Source of the DNA: Cryptomeria japonica
Lineage: Eukaryota; Streptophyta; Pinopsida; Cupressales; Cupressaceae
NCBI RefSeq assembly: GCF_030272615.1
Contig: NC_081408.1
Span: 761,974,673 to 762,038,672, forward strand
Reading direction: 5' to 3'
Length of the DNA: 64,000 bases
Part shown: positions 53,392-64,000 of the stretch, piece by piece
Layout of the letters: each line of letters opens with the position of its first letter
Numbering within the stretch: the first letter of the stretch is position 1
Translations under genes and position numbers: made by a program
Notes under the pieces: model-generated
Databases searched by the model: none
The model's input: the letters and a program-made list of their open reading frames with translations, nothing else
Told to the model about the DNA's origin: nothing

Positions 53392-55899
53392 CTATGTCGA
53401 GGTTTTCTTGAGTTTCTCAACAAAATTATAAGTCCCTACTATTGGTGGTGGGTTTGATGGTATTCCTTGTAAAGTTACTTTAGATCTATGAGTAACTACT
53501 GCATAGTCTTTGTCACTGAGAGTTATCATGATTGTATCCACTGTATCATCTCCTGTGAAGGAACTGTCTATAACATATGCTATGTTATCAAGGTTTATGT
53601 CGTATCCCTCCTTGTAGTTACCATGTACAAGTCTAACATCCATGATATGCGCTATAGGTGCGTCTTCAAACCATCCCGAATGAAATGGTTCTTCTTGCCC
53701 TAGTCCATAAGACAAAGATTCTTGTCTTCATCATATTTCGGTGCTTCTGATAGCATGCGAATTTGGTTATCATCGTTATGAGTCTCTTGATATTGCTCAT
53801 TATTATCAAGTTTTTCTTGTGAATCATTGTTTACTACATCTCTTGAGCTAATGGCATGAATAGTGTAGTCATATGAGACTTTTGTGTAGTTAGTTGTACT
53901 ATCTTGTGTTCTTGATGTATATTCTTTCCCTTTGTCATGTTTGACAAATGGATCCTTAAAGATGGTGTGATTTGTATTTGCTGACATTTTGTTGGTATCA
54001 ACTGTGATGTCACCTTGATCGATCATGTCTTGGACTAAGTTTTTCAATTTATAGCAACTCGCAATTTTGTGACCTTTAGTATGATGATAATCACAGAAAT
54101 CACTATCATTCCACAATGTAGGTTTGAAAGGACCTAGTTCGTATACTCTTACTTCTAGTAAAGTGATCATGTTTGTCTGTATCAACTTTTTTAATGCTGA
54201 TTCAATAGGTTCCCCTAGAGGTGTGTAATTCCTTCTTGGAGAGTTTACCCTTCAAAATTTTGTGTTCATAGTTTGCGTGGCATTTACATTTGTTGAGACA
54301 GTGTTATTCTTTGTGTGTGGATTAAATGATTGACTTGGACCTTGTAAAGACAAAATCAACTGAGTTATGTTCACTGTACGGGCGTCTACAACACCATCAT
54401 TGGTCACATTTTTGTTTTTCGCCCAAAATTTGGTTTTATCATTGTTGTTGTTATTGCCATATTTAATGAGACCTTGTTCTACTAGTCCTTTCTCACACTT
54501 TATGGCTTTTTCAGTGATTTGTTTAAACTTGGTCAAACATTGCATTTGTATCAGGTACTTGATCTTAGGGATTAAGTTTTCTGTGAACATATCAACTTGC
54601 TTTGTTTCTGGAATAATAGCCTTACATCTCCTATAGAGAGCTCTCCATCATTGTATGAAGGATGTGAATGTTTCATTCTCATATTGTTTTGCGGCACATA
54701 AGTCCATCAAAGTGACTGGGGTTTCAATGTTATGTGAAAAGTTAGCAATGAAGTGTTCAGCTAATTCGCCCCATGATGTGATAGTTGGTGGTAAATGTGA
54801 AAACTACTCCAAGGCTGAGCCTCCTAGACTTTTAGGAAACATTCTCATTAGATAAGCGTCTTCAGTTGCAACATCTATACATATCATAAAAAACTCTCTC
54901 ATGTGGTCTCTAGGATCACCTTTCCCTCGATATTTGTCAAATTTTGGTATTTTAAAATATGGTGGGAAAAATGGCATGTATAATAAATATGTGATCAAAA
55001 GGATAAGGGTGTAAGTCCTGCATTGTGTAGCTCTTTTTATCGTTATCAGTTTGCATAGTTGTCATCTGTTGTTGCAGATTTTGTAGTTGTGACAGAATAT
55101 CCGTTTGAGTCAGAGGTACATTTTGTGCATGTATATTACCCACAAAAGGATTTGTTGTAGTATAACTAAGAGGTTGTTGAAAGGTACCATGATTATAATT
55201 TTGCATGTTATGAGTTCCACTAGGTACTGTGAAATAAGCGATATGTGAACCCATGTTTGGCTGAGTTGTACTCATTGTATTAGCATAACCTAAATTTGCA
55301 TTCTGATGACTGTATGTAGATCCTAAAGAACAGGAGACCATAGGTTGGGTTGCACTTGTTGTATGAGGAACTTGTGTTTGAATAGGTACTGAGACACTTG
55401 ACATCGTTTGTATAACATGTGTTGGTGTGTTGACGTTTATTGTTGAGGATGACAAACTTGATTGAGAATTCACGTTTAGAATGTCATTAGTTTGTATAGA
55501 TGATGTTGGTGCATTCTGAGGAAAACTTGAGGTCGTTGCTTGCATTTGTGTCATATGTGGTATTTGACTGCTATTTTGACCTAGAGTATTTCCTAGTGGT
55601 AAGATTTTGGTGATATCAAAATCTTCAAGTAATTTAGCCCCATTTTGTAATAACAATGAGAGATATTTGTCCCTATCGCTATATATAAGTGCATCTAAGA
55701 TCATAAGGACATGTGGGTCCTGTTGACTTGATTCAATATCTTCACGTGTTAAATGTTGTTGCAGTTCATGTATTGTGGGCATTGCCTCAGAATTTGACTG
55801 TTGACTAGTTGATATGTCCATGTTCCAAGTTGGATTTACTAACAAGTCATTGTTTGGGTCCATCTTGCTTTTTGCCTTTTGTGACCTTGTGATGGGCAT
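53392..55899 (-). pseudogene. Element C gag
   Basis: The ATG at 55899 opens a 315-codon frame: MPITRSQKAKSKMDPNNDLL at the start, then a Gln/Ser/Thr-rich stretch. A frameshift near 54980 leads to FKIPKFDKYRGKGDPRDHM, FFMICIDVATEDAYLMRMFP and the capsid C-terminal part (to 54252). The Tat-type knuckle FCDYHHTKGHKIASCYKLK (C-x2-H ... G-H-x4-C) is at about 54060-54107. A further acidic tail runs to 53392. It is homologous to gag of element B but about equally broken. It would form the particle shell. Confidence 0.88.
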
Positions 55900-57439
55900 T
55901 TAAGACTTCTATATGAGGATGGTTTGGAACCTAATGCAAGATGACAATAATGCAAAACTCTAGACCTAAATATGGAATATGCAGCACTAGACCAGACTCT
56001 ATTGAGGATTTTGATGCGAGACTTGTTGAGTATTTTGAGATCTTTGTAATGCAAGTTTTTCCAGCTCTTCTCTTAAACGTTCTGCCTCAATTTCTCTATC
56101 AATTTTATGGGCAATTTTATACTCTATATTTAGTTCGTACTCGACTCCTATATATTGAGGTGCATTTCTATTTAATCGCTAGGCTAAGTTACCTAGATCG
56201 TCAATAATTTCTCATTGATCGCCATTTGGCACTAGATTAGGTTGCTCGAAGGGGAGCAAGCCATCACCTGGGAGACCCATTAAGACACATGTTGTGACTT
56301 TCTAGGATGATTATGCAACTGATGATGAACTAAGACATACATATATAAGGTCTAGACAAGGACGTATATGAGGACTATCCAAGGACTAAAGACGATAATA
56401 AGGACGTAAATGAGGACTATGCAAGGACTACCTATGGTCACAAGTATGTAAAACCTTGAGTTTGCAGGATTGTCTGACATTTCAAAATGGACTTTGTTTT
56501 TCAGTAATTCTGTGTGTAGCATAAGTTTGGTTTTTTCCAAGTCTGAGAACAATTGTTTGGAGGTAGATATAGCTGACTGAACTTGTTTTCAAACAAAACT
56601 CTAAGAATTCAGAGATACACAGGATAGGGCCTGAAATAGGCCAAAATTGACTCAGTACTGGTCTCACACAATGATACATATAAAAGCACAGAAGACAATC
56701 TTGGCCTGGAAATTGGAAACCATTCAAATGAGGCCCTTACAAAATACCAAAACAAGATGAACAACTAGAGAGTTTGGCAGCACTGGCTCAACTCCACGGC
56801 ACACACTTCTCAGGCATGTTAGTCTCTCTTACCCTGAAGATCTGAAGATCTTATCACTGAGGGATTCCTGTCTCATAATGAAAGGTACATGAAGGGAATC
56901 TATGGGGTATGATCCGCACTCCCGGAATCACTAAATGTAGGATTTGGGCTACTAAGTTAGTTCTTATTGTAAAATTTTGATGGTTCCCGATCCATTGACG
57001 GATTCTTAGAGCAAGACACTTAAGACTTTAGTTGTGCTTATCGGTGCAAGGAAGGCCCTCACATACGTCGAATTCACTCAACACTCTAGCCGCCTGACTA
57101 GTATGTTTATATAGCGGCTCAAAAAACCCACTCGAGAGTACGCTAGGAGAGATGATATCTTCAACACATCCCAATTCATAGTACCTTTGTGGGGTGATGA
57201 AATCCCCAGTCAAAGATACCCTTCAATACGTGAAATAAAATAAAATTGGGCGTTGTTGTCACCTTCTCCCTTTCTCCCAAGACCCCGAAGGCGGGTGGAA
57301 AGGTAGTTAATGCAATAGTAGGTCCACCCCAAACACGATAAAGATTCTTTCCCTTAAGAAAATGAAATGAGTTGATCTATGAGCAGCATGATTCACGTTC
57401 ATTTTAAAAGATCAAATTTAGGTGTTAGATACACATGTG

Positions 57440-57640
57440 CATGTCAATTTTAAAACACCAAATTGAAATGTGAATGCATTCATGTCAATTTTAACCATTG
57501 TTTATTTTAAGCCCAAAACTGAAGTGTGATACATGCATGTCCATTTTACCATTAATTTTAAGCCCAAAACTGAAGTGTTATGCATGCATGTCCATTTTAA
57601 CCATTGTTAATTTTAAGCCCAAAAAATGAAGTGTGAGAGC
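57440..57640. repeat. 51-55 bp tandem repeats in the C leader
   Basis: Three units contain TTTTAAGCCCAAAACTGAAG and ATGCATGTCCATTTTA, with GCCC at 57511, 57562 and 57617. A weaker unit lies upstream. Confidence 0.85.
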
Positions 57641-57754
57641 ATGAGTGTTTATGATTCAATAATAATTTGATCCTCTCTGTAAATTCACCACAGGCTGCAG
57701 ACAGATAATTAGTAACCCAATAAAATCCACAGAAAATAGAGAAATAAACTAATG

Positions 57755-58450
57755 TGTAATGATACCTGAGCGACTGTGTGATCCCAGCTACGTGATTGCG
57801 TGATTATGTCAATGCAATTGCATAATTCTAACAGATCGATTGTGTGATCCTAATAGAGCGATTGTGTGATCCTAACATAAAGATTGTGTGATACACAAAC
57901 AAACCAATAAAAAATAAAGCTAATTTTGATCTTGAACCTACAAAACAAATTGCGATGCTCTAGAAAGATCTCTCATCATCCATTCTCTGTTAAGCAAATC
58001 ATATTTCACTCCGTAAGAGAGAACTAGGTTGTTATATAAGTCGATGGTTGGTTGATCCTCAAGATCTTGTATCTTCTTTTATGCTTTTAGGATTTGTTGA
58101 TAGCGTTTGGATTGTCTTCTTTTCTCCTTCATCCTCCTAGCACCTGAAATTCTAAATTGTACCTTATGTGTCATGAAAAGTCATAATTAAGCATGCAATA
58201 AAAATAAACCGTATTCAGATTTAGCCAATTTCATGCGGAATTGCACAAAACAAAGAACAGAAAATGATAAAACATAAAATAGACAGAATAATAATATTCC
58301 TAGCGAATGTGTGATGGTAATAGAGCGATTGCGTGATTCTGTAATGGCTTCTACGTGATGGCTTCCGCACGAATGCGTAAGCCTGTATGCTCAATTGCAT
58401 AACCCTATTTATGCGATTGCGTGACAATGTAAATGCAATTGCGTGACGAT
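57755..58450. repeat. Scattered GCGATTGTGTGAT repeats in the C leader
   Basis: The word (G)CGATTGTGTGATCCTAA and variants with GCGATTGCGTGA occur in two clusters, 57755-57895 and 58300-58450, at about 20-30 bp spacing. They are separated by unique sequence. Confidence 0.75.
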
Positions 58451-58551
58451 GAAATCTGCTTTGGAATCCGTACAAAAACTTGCAAAAAATGAAAAAAAAT
58501 CGTACGACCTGCAAAAATCACACAGAAAATAGAGAAGGTTAATTAGCTGTT

Positions 58552-58570
58552 GTTCACGTCAGGTTCACCA
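58552..58570 (-). promoter_or_regulatory. Putative primer-binding site of element C
   Basis: TGGTGAACCTGACGTGAAC on the - strand starts three bases after the LTR end and would pair with a tRNA ending in CCA. It differs from the sites of element B and of the chromovirus. The tRNA is not identified. Confidence 0.7.
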
Positions 58571-58573
58571 AAA

Positions 58574-59908
58574 TGTCATATGTAAAATTCATCTATCAAA
58601 TCAATTAGAAACAAAAGGAAATCACGAATCCCTATCTAATCAAAGAATTCTAAATAAACCAATGAAATAATGCAAACAATCAATAGGAATGTAAATAATC
58701 AATTAAAACTCCCTATTCCATGACCGCATATTGCTTCCATTATTCTTCTCTTCTTTGTGGTGTGATGGCTCTCGGATATTGCGCTGGCAACCTCCAAATG
58801 ACACAAAGATTCAAAGTTCGTGATTCAGAGTAATTGTCCTGAGGAGGATTGAAAATGAAGGTTGAATGCTCAATTTATAGATTATTGGAGAGGATTGAAT
58901 GAAAGGTGGAACAGATTGATCAAGAGGTGGAACTCAGGTGAGCTCACATGAAGATTGATAGTTGAACTGTTGATTTAGAGGTGAAACTGAATTGATTGAA
59001 TAGATTAAATGAGTTAACTGATTGATAAAAAAAAGTTGATTGAAAGATGAAAAAGAATGATTGGAAAGAATAAAGAGGATGACAAAGAAAGTTTTATTTA
59101 GAAAAAGCTAACTAGAAGATAGAAAAAGAATGATTGGAAAGAATTAAAGAAATGATGTAAATTTGTAATTAATAAATTAATTGAAAAGATCAATTAAAAT
59201 AGATGGAATAGTTAACTGATTGAAATCTTTTTGGAAAAAAGCAAAGTGGAAGATAGAAATAGCAATTGAAAAGATGATTGAATTAATTAATTTAGCATGT
59301 ACTTGAACTTTGACTTAGATTTTCAATTTATTCTTTGCATGAGATTTAATTCAAATATTGAATTTATTTTAAATTCAATATAGTATTTGAATATATTTAG
59401 AACTTGACTTTGATTTTTGAAATCATGCACATGTATTTGAAATTAGAAGAAATAGAAGAATTGGAAGAATCAGTTAGTTAATTAAATAATTTAAAGAAAC
59501 TATTTAATTATTTAGAAATGGACTTTAATTAAATAATAAAGATTATTTAAATTAAATGAATTAAATCACAATTAATTAAATAATAAATATTTAATTAATA
59601 TTTAGAAGAGGGTTAATGATTAATTGAATAGAAATAGAAATAAAAAATGAACTTATTTAAATAATAAAGATTATTTAAATTAGGGAATTAATCAGAATTA
59701 ATTAAATAATAAATATTTAATTAACATTAGAAAATGGTTAAAATGATTAAATGATGATAGAATTAAAATTGAATTAATTAGTAAGATGAAGATGAAATAT
59801 TAATTAGAAGAATAAGATTAATTAACTTAATTAAATAATCAAAGAATTATTTAATCAATTAGATGAATAATTAGTAAATAATCAATGAGACATTTTTAGG
59901 TGTCTACA
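58574..59908 (-). repeat. 5' LTR of element C
   Basis: This 1335-bp partner of 36209-37563 starts TGTAGACACCT and ends CATATGACA on the - strand. A TATA-like TCTATAAATTG lies at 58873-58881. Palindromic AT arrays lie at 59460-59880. Confidence 0.92.
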
Positions 59909-59997
59909 CACGTCTTTGATTCAACTTACTCTAATTGTTCAAATACTACAAATCTTGATGATCTATATACAACACAAACTCCTTAGGAAACAGGTAA
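59909..59997 (-). mobile_element. Chromovirus copy 3, part 2
   Basis: These 89 bp match the RNase H segment of copy 2 at about 14578-14667 (GATTCAACTTACT, TGTTCAAAT, CACAAACTCCTTAGG and CAGGTAATG words). They pick up just where 36208 stops. The match ends at about 59997, so the rest of copy 3 is deleted. Confidence 0.9.
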
Positions 59998-60142
59998 TGG
60001 GTTAGAGTAGGATCATGGGGGGCCAAAAAGTGACTATGTGAAAAAAATAGCCTTCTCCACTCGCCTAAAAATGTGAAAATCCGTGTTGACTTTTTGCTTG
60101 GCCTGGGTGTCAGTACACCTTGGCATGGTAATTACCTAAGCA
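59998..60142. other. Unassigned sequence
   Basis: A short stretch without motif lies between the chromovirus remnant and the palindromic tract. Confidence 0.4.
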
Positions 60143-60690
60143 AATCGGATATCGAATAAAATAGGATATCCGATTTTTATTTGTAATTTTAAATTAAAAA
60201 GTATATTATATAATATATAATGTAATATAATGTAATATTATATATTACATATTATATAATATATAATATATTATTATATTATATATTATATTATATATAT
60301 TATATATTATATTATTATATTATATATATTATATATTATATTATATAATATAATAATATAATATATAATTATATAATATAATAATATATTATATTATATA
60401 TATTATATAATATTATATTATAATATAATAATATATTATTATATTATATTATATATTATATAATATACAATTATATAATATAATAATATATAATATAATA
60501 TACTATTATATTATATTATATTATATAATGTTATTTTAAAATAATTGAAGTATAAAAATCGGATATCGGATATCCGATTTTCTGAGACAATATATTTGGA
60601 GTGTAACAGCCCATGAGTTATTTTTAACCCACGAGCTGCACGATTTTGTGGAAATCTGATATCTGATTGCATCCGATATCCAATTTTTTG
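60143..60690. repeat. TA-rich tract bordered by GGATATCC palindromes
   Basis: A TA/TATTA tract of about 330 bp (60195-60535) is bordered by AATCGGATATC...GGATATCCGATT at 60143-60180 and AAATCGGATATCGGATATCC at 60556-60580. A third degenerate copy (ATCTGATATC...CCGATATCCAAT) lies near 60655-60690. Each could form a hairpin. Confidence 0.85.
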
Positions 60691-60897
60691 CCCAAAAATT
60701 GCTAAAAAATACATTGAAAGGTAATATTTTTATTGTTTTCAATCATTTTCATTCAATTTTTGTATTTTTTTAAATGTTTATTTGTTTTTTCATTAAAAAT
60801 ATGGTTTTTTCATGAAAACTAGGTTTTTTAATAACAAATACAAAATTGTTTAAATTTGTTAACTAAATTCAATTGTTTACATTCAATTAGGTTAAAA

Positions 60898-62827
60898 ATG
60901 GGGGATAACAATGAAAACATTGATCAACCTCAACCACAACAACCAAACCCTCCTTTGCCAAACCCCCCCTCAATTCAGGATTTGATTGCAAAAAAATTTG
61001 AATGAATTGAGGGGGATTGCAGATGTATATCATAGGATCCCTCGTCTAAACCCAATGTTTGACCCTCTCACGTCGATCATAAAGAGTATGGAAACCATGA
61101 ATGAGGAGCACAATGTCGCCCTTTTGTGGGGAGATTCTATGAGGGAACAATATGTGGATGGCTTGTTGTATAAGGAGACCAAGGATATCGAGATATCGAA
61201 AGCCGCTATCGCCTCATTGTTTATCAATCCCCGCACTGGTCAACCCGTAGACCCCAAAAAAATAAAACTTTCTATTAAATGGTGCACAAATGATGGTATT
61301 GTGAAAAACTTTTGGGATTGTTGGTGGATGGTTTTCGACAAACCACCCAACAACAATCTTGATGTCCCCTTCTACTTCATAAAAAAAATGTATGATGAGT
61401 TTGTTTTAGGAAAACATGTGAATTAATTTGACATCCAACCTTTCCAGGGTGTGGGTTTAGGTATGCCCCAAAATAGACCTAGGGCAGTCAGAGTAGTCCA
61501 AGGCCCATATTTCACCCTCCTCCTATTGATCCCCCACCTCCAGTGCAGCATCCAGATATCATTTGTGAGGCGGCTTCACGGACCATATCGGCTATTCACT
61601 CTTTGAGTAGCCTTTTGGTTTCTCAGGTTGGGTCAGTAGCTCAACCTACTTTTGATGGTAGCGGTGCATCCGGTGGCACTGACATGTCATCCTTGACTCC
61701 ACACATATGTGTGCCCCATAGTTGTGTCATGTGTGGGCACGTATACTTGGGTCCAGTTGGACAACCTATTGATCCTCCTGCAGACAGTGCAGATTATGAG
61801 GTGCATGAGATGCATGATGCACCAAATGTTATGACATAGACTGGAGGATACCCTAAGGAGTCCTCACATACTAGAGGCGAGGAGGCACCGTCATCATACA
61901 TTGATGATGTAGTGGTAAGATTTGTATTTTCACAGTTCATGCTATATTTTAAATGAATATTTATAATCTAGACAATATTAAGTACTAATTTTTATTTGCA
62001 TGATCTATTTAACAGTTGATGACCGAGGAGGAGTTGAGAAAAATTCAGGAGGGCACTTTGTAGGCCATTTCATTTGGCCTTGATAGCTTGACGATACATA
62101 TTTTATTGCACCTAGTCGTTTGTATTTTATTGTACATACATGCTCAAAATTTATATTGGTATTAATTAGATTATGTAGTAACTTGCATGTATATCTTATT
62201 TTACTCTTGTAGGGCACAAGCAGCACGAGTGCGGGGCAGTGTGATTTAGGATCTGGTAGTGCAGTTGGACACAAGGGAAAGGTAATTGAATGCAAATATG
62301 ATTGAATGAAAAGTTTAAATAACTTATAGTGATTATACATGTCTAGACATAGATTTATAGTTTCATATACTTGTTGTGTATATGTATAGAGAATTCGTGG
62401 CTTCACATCCTTGATGACTACACCCTGTATACCTTGAAGATGAAGAAGAAGAACAGATGCCTCAAGTACATGTGTGTTTATTTTATTTTGTGTTTAGTAG
62501 ATATAATTTGTTATTATCACTGACAATTATATGCTAACCTGTATCAATGTCATGTTTGTGAACATATGTAGGTTGTGTATGAAAATATTGAAAACATACC
62601 TCCTCTACCGAAGACATACATCAAGAGTCCTGCAAAGCCAAAGAGAAAATGTGGAGATGAGGTAAACATGAATAGTTCAATTATAGTTCATTTTTATGTT
62701 AACTTTTTGAATGTGAATTATATAATATAACTAATATTAATCATGGTTTGTTTTTCTTGTGCAAGATCCTTCGGAGCCGAGCAGTGCGGCGAAGAGGATC
62801 GATTTTGATGATCCATCAGCAGCTTAG
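60898..62827 (+). pseudogene. Unrecognised multi-exon gene model, broken
   Basis: The ATG at 60898 starts MGDNNENIDQPQPQQPNPPL, a Pro/Gln/Asn-rich head. A run of A bases near 60990 shifts the frame into a 146-codon stretch (60986-61426) with RLNPMFDPLTSIIKSMETMN, ALLWGDSMREQYVDGLL and FWDCWWMVFDKPPNNN. One TAA and another shift lead to a stretch to 61916 with PPPIDPPPPVQHPDI and VPHSCVMCGHV. GT...AG introns appear plausible at 61917-62015 and near 62282, 62570 and 62662. A late exon reads PPLPKTYIKSPAKPKRK, and the last ends near DFDDPSAA. I recognise no family. It could be an accessory gene of a DNA transposon or a decayed host gene. Confidence 0.5.
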
Positions 62828-63229
62828 GATGTTATAGATAGTTTTGGGATGCTTCCATGTCTAGTTGGCATGTATGTTTTGTATATGGACATGCATTCAC
62901 GTATTTAGACATACATTTTGTTTGAGTTGGCGTTTATGCCATATTTGTGTATGGACATACATTTGTAATCATTTGACATTTTTATATATATAGAAGTTGA
63001 TATTCGATCATATAAATTGTTTCTCATTTGTGCATGGTGTTATCATGGAAATATTTAATCTTTATTCAAATAATTAACAATGGTTAATAATGGTTATTTA
63101 ATGAGCAATACAATTCATTTCATTTCATCATAAGTGTTGTTTGTATAATGAACAATATAATTCATTTAATACAATACAATTCATGAACAATACAATTAAT
63201 TTAATGAACAATACTTGATACAATTCATT
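62828..63229. other. AT-rich DNA with short repeats
   Basis: After the last exon the sequence is AT-rich. From 63100 the word AACAATACAATTCATTTAAT and variants repeat about five times at ~24 bp. No gene is seen. Confidence 0.55.
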
Positions 63230-64000
63230 ATTACCCTATGCATGGTCCTATTTTTCCCCCCCACTCGGTCGAACACTCGAAGGTCATACCCTATCGGCGC
63301 CGTCCCTTGAGTGCCCTAAGTGCTAAAAATTGTTAAACTTTGAGGGGCTCTAACTCTAAATCTGTAGCACCTAGGAATGATCTGTTTGAACCTACGGGGC
63401 CACAAGAGGGGTCCCTACAAAAGCCTATCTTGGTTTTTCAAGTTTCCCTACGGTTTTATTAGGGCAGCATTTTTTCGGTTGGAAAAAAAAATCGTCAGTC
63501 TCATTCAATCGAATGTTGTCACGTGGCCAATTTCTCATTCTACTCATCTTGATGATAAACCATCAGCTCTGACATGTCTAATTAGGCATTATTACCCTAT
63601 ACATGGTCCTATTTTTCACCCCCACTCAGTCAAACTTTCGAGGTCATACCCAATCGACGTCGTCCCTTGAGCACCCTAAGTGCTAAAAATTATCAAACTT
63701 TGACGGGCCCTAACTCAAAATTTGTGCCACTTGCAAATGATCCGTTTGAACCTACGGGGCCACAAGCGGGGTCCCTACAAAAGCCTATCTTAGTTTTTCA
63801 ATTTTCCCTACGGTTCTATTAGGGCAACATTTTTTGGGGTGGCAAAAAAATCGTCAGTCTCATTCAATCAAATGTTGTCGTGTAGCCAATTTCTCATTCT
63901 GCTCGTCATGATGACAAATCATCAGCTCTGACATGTCTAGTTAGGCATTATTACCCTATTCATGCTCCTATTTTTCCCCCCCACTTGGTCAAACGCTCGG
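63230..64000. repeat. ~360-bp tandem satellite, continues past window end
   Basis: Units begin ATTACCCTAT at 63230, 63591 and 63950, giving steps of 361 and 359-360 bp. Each contains CCCCCACTCGGTC, GACCT-CCC, CCTACGGGGCCACAAG and AAAAATCGTCAGTCTC. The units differ by perhaps 10%. The open frame across the first unit is composition only. Confidence 0.92.

Larger units (their letters stand above)
55900..58551 (-). other. Leader of element C
   Basis: These 2.65 kb lie between PBS and gag and have no ORF of interest. The stretch 56760-57210 shares words with the B leader. The stretch 57370-58450 is rich in short tandem repeats, listed separately. Confidence 0.7.
36209..59908 (-). mobile_element. 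Tat-like Ty3/gypsy element C, 23.7 kb with nested LTRs
   Basis: The LTRs at 36209-37563 and 58574-59908 are followed on each outer side by chromovirus sequence that is continuous in the other copies. On the - strand the order is LTR, PBS, leader, gag, DGG-type PR, linker, RT, gRNH, aRNH, IN, repeat zone, an opposite-strand PMD gene, purine tract and LTR. The second, archaeal-type RNase H is a known mark of the Tat lineage. Insertions at 38860-42491 and 43296-44739 account for about 5 kb. Flanking pentamers CATAT and CACGT match at 3 of 5 bases. The LTRs differ more than those of element B, so C is older. Confidence 0.92.

Noticed and set aside
63377-63670. 97-codon frame at the right end
   Set aside because: Lies wholly within a satellite unit and is not conserved in the next unit.

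Overview
This 64 kb window is plant nuclear DNA built almost wholly from old, nested LTR retrotransposons. The only host-gene candidate is one broken, unrecognised model near 61-62 kb. I see no rRNA gene, canonical tRNA gene, CRISPR array or bacterial operon. The element types (Ty3/gypsy chromoviruses with a C-terminal chromodomain, Tat-lineage Ty3/gypsy elements with two RNase H domains, Ty1/copia-like elements with initiator-Met tRNA primer sites, and plant mobile domain sequences) point to a seed plant with a large, repeat-rich genome. A gymnosperm is my guess from the density and age of the nesting; the sequence does not prove it.

Layout: 1-4234 is a decayed chromovirus pol plus 3' LTR (copy 1, + strand). 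4235-5336 is unassigned. 5337-14036 is a copia-like element without recognisable reverse transcriptase (family D), with long LTRs. It is interrupted by a 334-bp TRIM (6556-6889) and by a solo LTR (8175-9358, family E). 14037-18210 is chromovirus copy 2 on the - strand, truncated by family D. 18211-19473 is unassigned. 19474-31043 is a complete Tat-like element B (- strand) with LTRs about 98% identical and a perfect CCAAC target duplication. It lacks RT, RNase H and the integrase core. 31044-33805 is unassigned DNA with a foldback and short tandem repeats. 33806-36208 plus 59909-59997 is chromovirus copy 3 (- strand), split by a 23.7 kb Tat-like element C (36209-59908, - strand). C carries recognisable gag, PR, RT, both RNase H domains and integrase. 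Its antisense gene is in turn interrupted by two LTR insertions. 59998-64000 holds an AT-rich palindromic tract, a broken multi-exon gene model and the start of a ~360-bp satellite.

How the parts relate: B and C share architecture in the - direction: LTR, PBS, long leader, gag, PR, then (C only) linker, RT, gRNH, aRNH and IN, then a tandem-repeat zone, then a gene on the opposite strand with a plant mobile domain (PMD), then a purine tract and LTR. B looks like a younger deletion derivative that would need enzymes supplied in trans; its internal pol is replaced by a 324-codon ORF ending in an integrase C-terminal domain.

Most notable observations: (1) a TRIM whose LTRs each carry a tRNA-like A-box/B-box module, with exact boundaries supported by a near-perfect target duplication and a restored host reading frame; (2) antisense PMD genes in two Tat-like elements, with unrelated minisatellites in the same position; (3) the RT-less element B; (4) arrays of AT-rich palindromes at the U3 end of both Tat LTRs. 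Exact ages, copy numbers and family names need database searches that I could not run.
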